64,000 nt of DNA from Afipia sp. GTDB taxonomy: Bacteria > Pseudomonadota > Alphaproteobacteria > Rhizobiales > Xanthobacteraceae. Below the pieces are notes generated by a model. It did not search any database. It was not told the origin of the DNA and saw nothing but the letters and a program-made list of their open reading frames with translations. How positions within the stretch are numbered: position 1 is the stretch's first letter; each line of letters begins with the position of its first letter. Shown here piece by piece: positions 44,768-55,331 of this stretch. The translations under genes and the position numbers were made by a program. Where the stretch lies: NCBI GenBank assembly GCA_017308595.1, contig JAFKER010000006.1, positions 467,385-531,384 on the forward strand. The letters run 5' to 3'.

Positions 44768-44928
44768 TGCGGTCAACCTGTGTCGGAACTGGCACTTTCA
44801 GCAGCCATCGTAGCTAGCAGCGCTGCCGGATCGCGGGCAACAGGAAAACTGCGCCAAATCCTGCTAAGTCCGCATGGAAAAACCCCAATTTTGTTGCTGC
44901 TTTGTGGCCCGGATGCTATCCCGCGCCC

Positions 44929-46734
<1,806 letters not shown>

Positions 46735-46752
46735 GCGACGGGCCGGTTGTGG

Positions 46753-47994
46753 TCACTTTCCTGCCTTCGGCAACGCTCGGCAGTTTTTCATCGCCTTATC
46801 ACCCCTGAAGCGTGCATCTATCCAGGCCAGCGCTTCGGCGCCGCCCTGCTTCATGGATCCATTGTGGTCCGCTCCGTTAATCGGCTTGTATTCAAGATCG
46901 TTGCCACGGACACAGAGCTGTTTGGCAACATCGTCGGTATCGGCCGGCAGCACCGTGACGTCGGCGGTACCCTGTACAAGCAGGGTGGGCGCGAAAATAC
47001 GCAACAGCCCCGGCTCATTCTTCTGCGCCATTCTCAGGAAAGCGCGAACGTCCGGCTTGGCGACGAATTGATCTTTGGCAATCGCTGTAGACCAGTACCC
47101 TGTCGATAGCGCCTGGGTCATGCAACCCTGGAATAGATCCGGCATATGACTCAGCGCCTGGGGCGTCAGGATACGCGCAAGATCGATACTTTTGTTGGTC
47201 TTTGCATAAGACCCGAGCGTGTAAAGCACATAGGGGAGCGCCAGCTCATTCTTTGGCGATGTCATTACGGTATTGAGCCGCCCCGCAATATGCGAGCCGG
47301 GCGCAAAAGCGACATTACCAACCAATCTGAACTCTGAAGCATAACGCGGCCCCTGCGCAGCAGCGAACAGATCGACCTGCCCGCCCTGCGAATGGCCCAT
47401 TACGGCATAACGCCGGCCAATCGCTGGCTCGATGACCTTCGCTGCACGCAGCATATCAAGTGCGTTGCGGCCGGTCGGCACTCCCTGCAAGAACGGGTGA
47501 TCTCCCGGCGTGCCAAGTCCTGCATAATCGCTGGCGACGACGACATAGCCCTTCTTCACAAAGCTATCGAGGAGTGTCCGGATCGTCACAATATAATCGT
47601 GCTCGGGGCCGTTATCGGTGTCGCGCGAAGGCGCACAGGCCGGCGCGAGCCCGGTCGTGCCATGTGTCCAGGTGATAACTGGCCATCCACCACGCGGCGG
47701 CACGCCTTGCGGCACCGACATGGTCCCGGACGCGGCGACACTATCGCCATTGCCGCCCACTGAACGATACAGAACCAGGCTATTCTTGGCAGCGCTAGGC
47801 AGCGCCATTGTCCCTTCAAGCGGGCGCGCCCAGATCACCGATCCACGCGATCCCTTCGGAAACGGCACTGGTGGAGTATAAAATGTATCGCCAGCAGGAC
47901 CGAGCGGGACGGACGCGGCATTCGACGTTTCGGTCGCAGCTTGAAAAAGAGCGATGCTTGCGATCGCAAGAGCGATAAGACGCACAACAGTCAT
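46753..47994 (-). CDS. Secreted lipase/alpha-beta hydrolase
   Basis: The 413-residue protein has a signal peptide (residues 1-27, ending SNAAS) and an alpha/beta-hydrolase domain of the secretory-lipase (LIP) type: TWTHGTTGLAPACAP (oxyanion region), VASDYAGLGTPG, nucleophile elbow GHSQGG, LVQGTADVTVLPADTD (acid) and the late His in NGADHNGS. It should be exported and hydrolyse esters or lipids. Its end is 18 bp from the convergent lepA stop. Confidence 0.88.
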   Translation of the reverse strand: MTVVRLIALAIASIALFQAATETSNAASVPLGPAGDTFYTPPVPFPKGSRGSVIWARPLEGTMALPSAAKNSLVLYRSVGGNGDSVAASGTMSVPQGVPPRGGWPVITWTHGTTGLAPACAPSRDTDNGPEHDYIVTIRTLLDSFVKKGYVVVASDYAGLGTPGDHPFLQGVPTGRNALDMLRAAKVIEPAIGRRYAVMGHSQGGQVDLFAAAQGPRYASEFRLVGNVAFAPGSHIAGRLNTVMTSPKNELALPYVLYTLGSYAKTNKSIDLARILTPQALSHMPDLFQGCMTQALSTGYWSTAIAKDQFVAKPDVRAFLRMAQKNEPGLLRIFAPTLLVQGTADVTVLPADTDDVAKQLCVRGNDLEYKPINGADHNGSMKQGGAEALAWIDARFRGDKAMKNCRALPKAGK

Positions 47995-48215
47995 GTTGAG
48001 ATTCCTTATATTCTCCGCACCGATAGCCGTTCCTTTATAACATGAAGTAAAAAGCAGGATGGCCCGCCGGCCACTGCTACCTTTTGTCGTTCATTGCACG
48101 TTCACGCCGAATCTGTTGGGTGCACGGTCATGAGAAAAGCGCGAGTCGCGCTTGACTCTTCGCGCCCGTCCATCGACGGTATGCGTGATCGAATTTACAA
48201 CCATCGGAGAGAGTG

Positions 48216-48458
48216 ATGGCAGCGTCGTATAAATTTGAAATCTACAAGGACAAGTCGGGCGAATTCCGTTTCCGCTTCCGCGCGCCGAACGGTGAGAAGA
48301 TGTTCGCCTCGGAAGGCTATTCCAGCAAGGCTTCCGCCAAGAGCACGATCAAGTCGATCGTCAAACATGTCGCCAAGGCCGAGATCGACGACATCTCCAA
48401 GGCCGTGAAGGCACCAAAGGCCAAGCCGGCCAAGAAGAAGAAATCCAAGAAGAAGTGA
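48216..48458 (+). CDS. YegP/DUF1508 family protein with Lys-rich tail
   Basis: The 80-residue protein starts KFEIYKDKSGEFRFRFRAPNGE with the SEGYSSKASAKSTIKSI repeat, which is the DUF1508 (YegP) fold; one unit is present where E. coli YegP has two. The tail KAPKAKPAKKKKSKKK is very basic and may bind nucleic acid. GGAGAG directly upstream supports ATG 48216; a GTG is one codon before it. A strong terminator follows. Confidence 0.88.
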   Translation: MAASYKFEIYKDKSGEFRFRFRAPNGEKMFASEGYSSKASAKSTIKSIVKHVAKAEIDDISKAVKAPKAKPAKKKKSKKK

Positions 48459-48482
48459 TCTTCGCAGTCTTTGACTGCAAAC

Positions 48483-48509
48483 AAAACCCCGGCTCAAAGC
48501 CGGGGTTTT
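48483..48509. terminator. Bidirectional intrinsic terminator
   Basis: AAAACCCCGGCT, CAA loop, AGCCGGGGTTTT forms a 12-bp stem with flanking A and T runs. It separates the YegP-like gene from the convergent GGDEF-EAL gene. Confidence 0.93.
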
Positions 48510-48537
48510 CGTTTTGAGGACATCTTGAAAGCAACGA

Positions 48538-50748
48538 TCAGGCGACACGCGCCTGCGTCACGTTACGCTGTGCCAGCAACAACGCGGTGATTTCGGCATT
48601 CGGGCGCGCACGGCTGAACAGGAAGCCTTGTCCTTCGTGGCAGCCTTCGGCACGCAGACAGCTTAGTTCAGCTTCGGTTTCAACGCCTTCCGCAGTGATG
48701 GTCACGCCGAGACCCATGCCGAGCGAAATGATCGAACGCATGATCGCCTGCCCGTCGCGGTTGGAATCGAGGTCCTGCACGAAGGAGCGGTCGATCTTGA
48801 TCTTGTCGAACGGGAAGCTGCGCAGATAGCTGAGCGACGAATAGCCGGTGCCGAAATCGTCCATCGAAATCCGCACGCCGAGCGCGCGCAGCGCATGCAG
48901 CGTCGCGAGTACCTGATCGCTCCTGTCGAGCAGCACGGTTTCGGTGATTTCAAGCTCAAGCCGTTTCGGCGACAGGCCGGATATTTTCAGTGCGTCCATC
49001 ACCACCGAGAGGAGGTTACCGACCCGGAACTGCAGGGGCGACAGGTTGACCGCGACACGCACGTCATCTGGCCATTGCGCCGCGTCTGCGCACGCGCGCC
49101 GCAACATCAGACCGCCGACCGCGTTGATCAGGCCGGTTTCCTCGGCGACCGGGATAAATTCCGACGGCGGGATCATGCCGCGCTCGGGGTCCGGCCAGCG
49201 CACCAGCGCCTCGAATCCGGTGATGCGGCCAGTCTTCAGATCGACCAGCGGCTGATAGTGAGGCTGTAACACGTTGTTTTCGATAGCACCGCGCAGATCA
49301 ATCTCGATCCGGCGGCGCGACTGTGCGCGCGCATCCATTTCCGATTCGAAGAAGCTGAATGTGCCGTGGCCTTCACTCTTGGCGCGGGACAGCGCCATGT
49401 CGGCGTTCTTCAGCAATTTCTCGGCGTCGTCGCCATCGCCCGGCGCAACTGCAATGCCAATGCACGCGCCACTGATGATGGTGTGACCGTCAAACAAATA
49501 GGGTTCGCTGATGGCGTCGATCAGGCGGCGCGCCAAAAGCGCCACGTCTTCCGGACGGTTCACGCCTGCCTGCACGATAGCGAATTCGTCGGAGCCGAGC
49601 CGCGCGATGGCATCCTCCTCGCGCAAGGACGAGCGCAGCCGTTTGGTCACGCCCTTCAGCAGCTTGTCGCCGACGGCATGGCCGAGCGTGTCGTTGATAC
49701 CCTTGAAATTGTCGAGATCGAGAAACAGCACTGCAACCTTGTCGCCGCTGCGGCGGGTGTGCGCCAGAAGCTCATCCAGCCGCTGCCGCAGCAGGATACG
49801 GTTCGGCAGGCCGGTGAGGCCGTCGTGCTGCGCCATGAAAGCAAGGCGCGCTTCGGCCCGCTTGCGTTCAGTAATGTCCATCAGCGCCAGTAGCATCGCG
49901 GGCTGGCCCTCGAATACCAGAAGGCGCGAATAGATCGCGACATCGATCAGCGCGCCGTCGGCCTTGACGTGCTTCCAGGTCCGCGCCGCGCGTTCCTCGG
50001 TGGACTGGTCTCCGGTCCACGGCGCGGCCTGATCGAAAGCCTGAATGTCGGCGACCTTCAATTTCTCGAAATCTTCGCGGGAATATCCGTAATGCGCGAT
50101 CGCGGCATCGTTGACGCTGATGATGCGCTCGCCATCCTGAGTGCTGACGATCATCGGCACTGGATTGCCGTCGAACAGCAAGCGGAACGAAGCTTCGCGC
50201 TGCTTCAACTCGGTAATGTCGACGCGCAGTCCGATCACGCCGCCGTCGCCGGTCAGGCGTTCCTCGATCAGGATGCACCGGCCATCGGACAGAACCTGCT
50301 CGTGGCGATGGCCCGGATGGTAGAGCTTATCGAGCCGTTCGTTGATCCATTCGTCTTCGCGGCCTACCGCTTCCGGATAATCGCCGCGCGCGACGCCGAC
50401 CTTCAGCGTGTCTCGCAACATCGCGCCTTCTTCGAAAAGATCAGCGCTCTTGTTGTAGATTTCCGCGTATTTCTTGTTCCAGAGGATATAGCGACCCTCG
50501 GCGTCAAGAAACACAATCCCCTGCGGTAAAATATCGATCGCCTCGCGCAACAGCGCGTTCGACCGCGCAGCCGCGGCAATCGCCGCGTCCGCCTCGGCGC
50601 GGCTGCGTTCGATCTCGCTGACTTCGGAAATCCTGTGACCCCTGTTGATCAGCTTCGGCACAGCCTTCGGCCGGCGAACTGGCGATCTTCCGCCTGTATG
50701 AGCTGATTTTCTGGTCCTGGTTTTTGATTTTGGCCGATTGATCGGCAT
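48538..50748 (-). CDS. PAS-PAS-GGDEF-EAL cyclic-di-GMP protein
   Basis: The 736-residue protein has a basic N-terminal region, a short coiled segment (SEIERSRAEADAAIAAAARS), two PAS domains, a GGDEF domain and an EAL domain. The cyclase motif reads GSDEF (RLGSDEFAIV) instead of GGDEF; an RxxD inhibitory site (REED) stands five residues before it. The EAL domain is complete: FEALVRW, NLSPLQF, ELEITET, DDFGTGYSSL, KIDRSFV, AEGVE and the late Gln. It should degrade cyclic di-GMP, with uncertain synthesis. I chose ATG 50748; the frame continues upstream to 50874. Confidence 0.92.
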   Translation of the reverse strand: MPINRPKSKTRTRKSAHTGGRSPVRRPKAVPKLINRGHRISEVSEIERSRAEADAAIAAAARSNALLREAIDILPQGIVFLDAEGRYILWNKKYAEIYNKSADLFEEGAMLRDTLKVGVARGDYPEAVGREDEWINERLDKLYHPGHRHEQVLSDGRCILIEERLTGDGGVIGLRVDITELKQREASFRLLFDGNPVPMIVSTQDGERIISVNDAAIAHYGYSREDFEKLKVADIQAFDQAAPWTGDQSTEERAARTWKHVKADGALIDVAIYSRLLVFEGQPAMLLALMDITERKRAEARLAFMAQHDGLTGLPNRILLRQRLDELLAHTRRSGDKVAVLFLDLDNFKGINDTLGHAVGDKLLKGVTKRLRSSLREEDAIARLGSDEFAIVQAGVNRPEDVALLARRLIDAISEPYLFDGHTIISGACIGIAVAPGDGDDAEKLLKNADMALSRAKSEGHGTFSFFESEMDARAQSRRRIEIDLRGAIENNVLQPHYQPLVDLKTGRITGFEALVRWPDPERGMIPPSEFIPVAEETGLINAVGGLMLRRACADAAQWPDDVRVAVNLSPLQFRVGNLLSVVMDALKISGLSPKRLELEITETVLLDRSDQVLATLHALRALGVRISMDDFGTGYSSLSYLRSFPFDKIKIDRSFVQDLDSNRDGQAIMRSIISLGMGLGVTITAEGVETEAELSCLRAEGCHEGQGFLFSRARPNAEITALLLAQRNVTQARVA

Positions 50749-51097
50749 CGCCCCGCATCCTTGCATCCTGCGGGCAGCAGTCTTGATATAAGTGTCTGAA
50801 AAAAAGGTATCTCCCGGCTCCCGCTGCAGCTGCCGGTCGGAGGCGTTCCATGTGGCGATAACACAATTGCTCAAATGGAAGGCGCCGCAGTAGCGGTAAC
50901 GAAGAACCTTTATGCCGGTATTCCAGCTTTGCGTGCCGTTCTCCCAGCAAGATTTCAGCTTTGTTGCGACCTAGATCCGGCACTGCTCCCGCAAATGGCA
51001 GGGCGCACCAATTTGCACCAATGTCCGGCATGGCTAACACGAGGTAAAGAGCTCAAGCGTCTCGTCGCCGTTGCGGCCCTCAGCTATAATAAGCGGC
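50749..51097. other. 349-bp divergent gap before mepA
   Basis: It separates the GGDEF-EAL gene from mepA and should carry both promoters. It contains an A-run (CTGAAAAAAAGG, 50797-50808) and a perfect TATAAT at 51085-51090, only 7 bases before the mepA ATG. No repeat or RNA gene was recognised. Confidence 0.4.
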
Positions 51098-52036
51098 ATG
51101 ACTCGATATGGTGTGATTCTCGTGCCAGCCCTGATGGCGGCCGTCATGGCGGCGGCCAGTCCGGCGTCCGCGCAGGACAAGGGCAGCATCAATCCCAAGC
51201 CGCTTCCGCCGCTCGCCAATCCGAACGATCCCAACACGCCTGCCAAAGACCTGTTCGGCCGCAAGCCGCGCCCCGCCGCTCTCGCCCCTCAGCCGATCGG
51301 CTTTTACGCCAGAGGCTGCATCGCGGGTGCCGTGGCGTTGCCGATCAACGGACCGGCATGGCAGGTCATGCGGCTCTCCCGCAACCGGAATTGGGGACAC
51401 CCGGATCTGATCGCGCTGCTGGAAAGAGTCGCCGCCAAGGCGCAGAAAACTGCAGGCTGGCCCGGACTCCTTGTCGGCGACATGTCGCAGCCGCGCGGCG
51501 GTCCGATGCTCACGGGTCACGCCAGCCATCAGATCGGCCTCGACGCCGATATCTGGCTGACGCCGATGCCGAACCGGCAGTTGTCGCGCGAGGAGCGCGA
51601 GGAAACCTCCGCAGTAATGATGGTGCGGAAGGATCGCCTCGACATCGACCCCGCCACCTGGACACCGACACATCTGCCTGTGATCCGCGCCGCGGCACAA
51701 GAGCCGCAAGTGGAGCGCATTTTCGTCAATGCCGCGATCAAGAAAGCATTGTGCCGGGAAGCGAAGGGCGACCGGAGTTGGCTGTCGAAAGTCCGCCCGA
51801 TGTACGGGCACGATTATCATTTTCATATCCGCATGAAATGTCCGGCCGGCAGCGCCAATTGCGAGGCACAAGCGCCGCCCCATGAAGGCGAAGGCTGCGG
51901 TGCCGGCGATCTCGCTTACTGGTTCAGCGATGCGGTGCTGCACCCCAAGCCGCCCGTGAAACCACCGAAGCCAAAGCCTCCGCTGACCATGGCCAGCCTT
52001 CCCACAGAGTGCCGGCAGGTGCTGCAGGCTCCCTAA
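51098..52036 (+). CDS. mepA: Penicillin-insensitive murein endopeptidase
   Basis: The 312-residue protein has a signal peptide (ending near SPASAQD) and an M74/LAS-type metallopeptidase domain with HASHQIGLDADIW and GHDYHFHIRMKCP, which hold the zinc His and Asp ligands. It cleaves D-Ala-meso-DAP cross-links in the periplasm. The C-terminus has a Pro/Lys-rich stretch (HPKPPVKPPKPKPP) before a short tail. ATG 51098 is chosen; no clear ribosome site precedes it, only GCGGC. An alternative TTG at 51071 would blunt the signal peptide. Confidence 0.93.
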   Translation: MTRYGVILVPALMAAVMAAASPASAQDKGSINPKPLPPLANPNDPNTPAKDLFGRKPRPAALAPQPIGFYARGCIAGAVALPINGPAWQVMRLSRNRNWGHPDLIALLERVAAKAQKTAGWPGLLVGDMSQPRGGPMLTGHASHQIGLDADIWLTPMPNRQLSREEREETSAVMMVRKDRLDIDPATWTPTHLPVIRAAAQEPQVERIFVNAAIKKALCREAKGDRSWLSKVRPMYGHDYHFHIRMKCPAGSANCEAQAPPHEGEGCGAGDLAYWFSDAVLHPKPPVKPPKPKPPLTMASLPTECRQVLQAP

Positions 52037-52213
52037 CACCAATCGCGCGGATGTGCGGTCCTAGGCTATTTCCAGCCTATCGCCATACTGGTAGGATCAA
52101 CCATGCCGTTGCCGCAAGCACGGCAGATCATCAAGAGACGGCGGTCTCCCCATCGACATCATGCCATCAGCGCATCGCGCGCCTGTTGCCGCGCCGATGC
52201 TGAAAGGACCGCC

Positions 52214-52423
52214 ATGCGCATCAGCGCGAGAAACCAGATCAAGGGAAAAATTGTCGACGTCACCAAGGGCGCAACCACCGCGCATGTGCGTGTGGATATC
52301 GGCGGAGGCCAGATTGTCACCTCGGCCATCACCAATGAAGCCGTCGAGGAACTGGGACTCAAGAATGGCGGCGCGGTCATCGTGGTGGTGAAAGCCTCCG
52401 ATGTCATGATCGCAGTCGATTGA
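52214..52423 (+). CDS. Molbindin-type TOBE (Mop) protein
   Basis: The 69-residue protein is one Mop/TOBE domain: MRISARNQIKGKIVDVTKGA, TTAHVRVDIG, ITNEAVEELGL and VVKASDVMIAVD. Mop domains assemble as hexamers or trimers that bind molybdate or tungstate. AAAGGA 5 bases upstream supports ATG 52214. It heads the molybdate uptake run. The ModC encoded downstream lacks its usual C-terminal TOBE domain, so this separate protein may supply the missing sensing or storage function; that link is inference. Confidence 0.92.
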   Translation: MRISARNQIKGKIVDVTKGATTAHVRVDIGGGQIVTSAITNEAVEELGLKNGGAVIVVVKASDVMIAVD

Positions 52424-52425
52424 TC

Positions 52426-52944
52426 ATGACGCGGCCCGTCATCGCGCTCACCGTTATCCTCGCAACACTGACCGGAGCATCGCAGGTCCACGCACAGGAA
52501 CCTGCCGGCTGCGACAAGTTCAAATGGGACGTGGCGCGCGAACGCGCCGCGCTCGATCTGCCTAATACCGCAAAGCTGCCGTCGGGAAGCGATATCTCCG
52601 CGCCCCTGCCGCAAACCGTCGCGCTGGATCTCAAATCGCCCGGCGACGCGAAACTGCCGATGCCGCCCGAACGTACACCAAAGCCAGGTACGTTCGCGGG
52701 ATTCAGCACGCTGAACGCCATCCCGGCGAGCGGGACCTACTCCATCAGCCTGTCCAGCGCGGCATGGGTCGATGTGGTTCAGAACGGCGGTTTCCTCAAA
52801 CCGAAAGCTTTCAGCGGCGTTACAGGCTGCGACGGTATCCGCAAGACCATGAAGTTCGATCTCGCGCCCGGCCCGGTTACCATTCAACTCAGCGGCGTAT
52901 CCGAATCCTCTATTCGTATGGCGGTCATGCCCGTATCCGAGTAA
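52426..52944 (+). CDS. Secreted hypothetical protein in the molybdate operon
   Basis: The 172-residue product has a signal peptide (ending near VHAQEP). The mature part has two Cys (AGCDKFKWD, TGCDGIRK), a Pro-rich linker (PMPPERTPKPG) and a beta-rich C-terminal half (SGTYSISLSSAAWVDVV, PGPVTIQLSG). I do not recognise a named domain. Its ATG is two bases after the mop stop, so the genes are translationally coupled. The position between mop and modA suggests a periplasmic partner of molybdate handling, but that rests on context only. Confidence 0.75.
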   Translation: MTRPVIALTVILATLTGASQVHAQEPAGCDKFKWDVARERAALDLPNTAKLPSGSDISAPLPQTVALDLKSPGDAKLPMPPERTPKPGTFAGFSTLNAIPASGTYSISLSSAAWVDVVQNGGFLKPKAFSGVTGCDGIRKTMKFDLAPGPVTIQLSGVSESSIRMAVMPVSE

Positions 52945-52971
52945 CGATCAGGGACTTTGACGCGGTGATCA

Positions 52972-53120
52972 TGCCTGATATGGTCGCCGCGAACGATGCT
53001 CCGGCCCGCTGTGTGCTGCCGGAGTTGCCGGAACGGCGCTTCCGCTTGTCGTCAGATGAAATCATCGAAGCCGGTTCGGGCGCGCGTCGGCGCGCGGGAC
53101 CGCCATGGAGCGCCAAATGA
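52972..53120 (+). CDS. Possible small protein between the secreted protein and modA
   Basis: The 49-codon frame starts MPDMVAANDAPARC and ends PPWSAK. Its TGA stop overlaps the modA ATG in an ATGA, as in translationally coupled genes, which is the main support. A GTG two codons earlier (52966) is another start. No good ribosome site or known family was seen, so it may be spurious. Confidence 0.35.
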
Positions 53121-53941
53121 CCCTGATGTCCCGTTTTCTTGTTGTAACCGCGCTTGTCTGCGCGCCGCTATTCGCAATCGCCCACGCGCAGGACGCCAGG
53201 CCCGCCGCTGCGCCGTCCGCCGCAGCTCAGGACAAGACTCTCACCGTTTTCGCCGCGGCTTCCATGAAGAACGCGCTCGACGAAGCGAATGCCGCATTCA
53301 CCGCGAAAACCGGTGTGAAGGTAACCTCAAGCTATGCCGCCAGCTCGGCGCTCGCCAAACAACTCGAACAGGGCGCGCCCGCCGATATTTTCATTTCCGC
53401 CGACACCGACTGGATGGATTACTCGGCCGGCAAGAAAACCATTAACGAACCGACTCGCGTGAACCTGCTCGGCAACAAGATCGTGCTGATCGCGCCAAAG
53501 GACTCCAAGCTCGCCAACGTAACCATTGGACAGGGATTCGATCTCGCCAAGCTTGCAGGCGATGGCAAGATCGCCACCGGTGACGTCAAGGCCGTGCCGG
53601 TCGGAAAATACGCCAAAGCCGCACTCGAAAAACTCGGTGCATGGCAGGCTGCCGAACCCAAGTTCGCCATGGCCGAGAGCGTGCGAGCCGCGCTCGCGCT
53701 GGTATCACGCGGCGAAGCCGCGCTTGGCATCGTCTATGAGACCGACGCCAAGGTCGATCCCGGCGTCAAGATCATCGGCGCGTTCCCGGCGGATTCGCAT
53801 CCCGCGATCATCTATCCGGTTGCCGCGACATCCGGCTCGAAGAACGACACCACCGGCTATCTCGCATTCCTGCGCTCGGCGGCCGCCAAGGCGATTTTCG
53901 AGAAGTACGGCTTCACCTTTCTGATCAAGCCGACTTCGTAA
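53117..53941 (+). CDS. modA: Molybdate ABC transporter substrate-binding protein
   Basis: The 274-residue periplasmic protein has a signal peptide (ending AIAHAQ) and the ModA fold: LTVFAAASMKNALDEANAAF, SYAASSALAKQLEQGAPADI, FISADTDWMDY, and the late YPVAATSGSKN. It captures molybdate for ModB and ModC. The start at ATG 53117 has GGAG 7 bases before it; ATG 53105, four codons upstream, is possible. modB follows after 12 bp. Confidence 0.93.
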   Translation: MTLMSRFLVVTALVCAPLFAIAHAQDARPAAAPSAAAQDKTLTVFAAASMKNALDEANAAFTAKTGVKVTSSYAASSALAKQLEQGAPADIFISADTDWMDYSAGKKTINEPTRVNLLGNKIVLIAPKDSKLANVTIGQGFDLAKLAGDGKIATGDVKAVPVGKYAKAALEKLGAWQAAEPKFAMAESVRAALALVSRGEAALGIVYETDAKVDPGVKIIGAFPADSHPAIIYPVAATSGSKNDTTGYLAFLRSAAAKAIFEKYGFTFLIKPTS

Positions 53942-53953
53942 TCGCGCATCAAC

Positions 53954-54649
53954 GTGTCTGCTATTTCACCTGAGGAATGGACGGCGATCCTGCTTTCGCT
54001 GCGGGTCGCCGCCATCGCAACGCTGGTTGCCACGCCGCTCGGCATCGCCGTGGCGTGGCTGCTGGCGCGTTTTGATTTCTGGGGCAAGGCGGCGCTCGAT
54101 GCCATGATCTATCTGCCGCTGGTGCTGCCGCCCGTCGTGACTGGCTACCTGCTTTTGCTGACATTTGGACGTAAAGGACTGGTCGGCGCGTGGCTTGCCG
54201 ACACACTCGGTATCGTCTTCGCATTCCGCTGGACCGGCGCGGCGCTTGCCTGCGGCGTTATGTCATTTCCGCTCCTGGTGCGGCCAATTCGGCTTTCCAT
54301 CGAAGCCGTCGACCGCAGACTTGAGCAGGCAGCGAGCACGCTCGGCGCGGCGCCATGGCGCGTCTTTCTCACGGTCACCCTGCCGCTGGCGCTTCCCGGA
54401 ATTCTGGCCGGCATGGTGCTCGGATTCGCCAAGGCCATCGGCGAATTCGGCGCAACCATTACTTTTGTCTCCAACATTCCGGGCGAAACCCAGACCATCT
54501 CCGCGGCAATCTATTCACTGACACAAACGCCGGACGGTGACTCCGCTGCGCTGCGGCTGGTCATTGTTTCCATTGCGATTGCGATGGTGGCACTGATCGC
54601 GTCAGAGATTCTGGCCAGACGCGCCACCGCACGGCTGCACGGATACTGA
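53954..54649 (+). CDS. modB: Molybdate ABC transporter permease
   Basis: The 231-residue permease has about five membrane segments and the EAA loop [20 protein letters not shown] that contacts the ATPase. [20 protein letters not shown] and [23 protein letters not shown] are ModB landmarks. The start is GTG 53954, 12 bp after modA. One base separates its stop from modC. Confidence 0.95.
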   Translation: MSAISPEEWTAILLSLRVAAIATLVATPLGIAVAWLLARFDFWGKAALDAMIYLPLVLPPVVTGYLLLLTFGRKGLVGAWLADTLGIVFAFRWTGAALACGVMSFPLLVRPIRLSIEAVDRRLEQAASTLGAAPWRVFLTVTLPLALPGILAGMVLGFAKAIGEFGATITFVSNIPGETQTISAAIYSLTQTPDGDSAALRLVIVSIAIAMVALIASEILARRATARLHGY

Positions 54650-54650
54650 T

Positions 54651-55322
54651 ATGCTGTCCGTCGATATTGAAAAGCAGCTTGGCGATTTCAAGCTCGAAGC
54701 CTCGTTCACCAGCGATGGGCTGGTGACGGGCCTGTTCGGCAATTCCGGCGCAGGCAAGACATCGATCATCAACATGATCGCCGGACTGACCGCGCCTGAT
54801 CGCGGACATATCTCGCTCGACAACGATGTGCTCGACGATCATGCATCGGGTGTTCACGTCCCGCCGCATCGCAGGCGTATCGGCTACGTATTTCAGGATG
54901 CGCGGCTGTTTCCACATCTCAGCGTGCGTCAAAATCTCGACTATGGACGCCGCATGAATGGGTTCGCGCACGACGTCGCCGCGGAAAAACGCACCATCGA
55001 CCTGCTCGACATCGGACACCTGAGCAACCGCCGGCCCGCGCAACTCTCCGGCGGAGAACGCCAGCGTGTCGCGCTCGGCCGCGCGCTGCTGGCCAAACCG
55101 CGCCTGCTGTTGCTGGACGAACCGCTCGGATCGCTGGACGAAGAACGCAAGGCGGAAATCCTGCCTTATCTTATCCGGTTGCGAGACGAAGCCAGCGTGC
55201 CGATGGTCTTCGTCAGCCACGACCCGGCCGAGATGCGGCGGCTGGCAACCAATGTCGTGATCCTCAAACGCGGAAAGGTCGTCGCCTTCGGCGGAACGGA
55301 TGTCTTGCCCGCTGTGTTGTAA
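54651..55322 (+). CDS. modC: Molybdate ABC transporter ATP-binding protein, short form without TOBE domain
   Basis: The 223-residue ATPase has Walker A GNSGAGKT (residues 30-37), Q-loop [13 protein letters not shown], signature [16 protein letters not shown], Walker B LLLLDEP and the H-loop VSHD. It stops after [17 protein letters not shown]; standard ModC (about 350 aa) continues into a Mop/TOBE domain. No homologous frame follows before the convergent gene at 55332, so the short form is real or the tail was lost. A separate Mop protein is encoded at 52214. Confidence 0.94.
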   Translation: MLSVDIEKQLGDFKLEASFTSDGLVTGLFGNSGAGKTSIINMIAGLTAPDRGHISLDNDVLDDHASGVHVPPHRRRIGYVFQDARLFPHLSVRQNLDYGRRMNGFAHDVAAEKRTIDLLDIGHLSNRRPAQLSGGERQRVALGRALLAKPRLLLLDEPLGSLDEERKAEILPYLIRLRDEASVPMVFVSHDPAEMRRLATNVVILKRGKVVAFGGTDVLPAVL

Positions 55323-55331
55323 AACGGACCT

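Noticed and set aside
52037-52213. ModE box or Moco riboswitch upstream of mop.
   Set aside because: I saw only a short inverted repeat (AGGCT-ATTTCC-AGCCT near 52062) and no match to the ModE palindrome or to the Moco RNA core.
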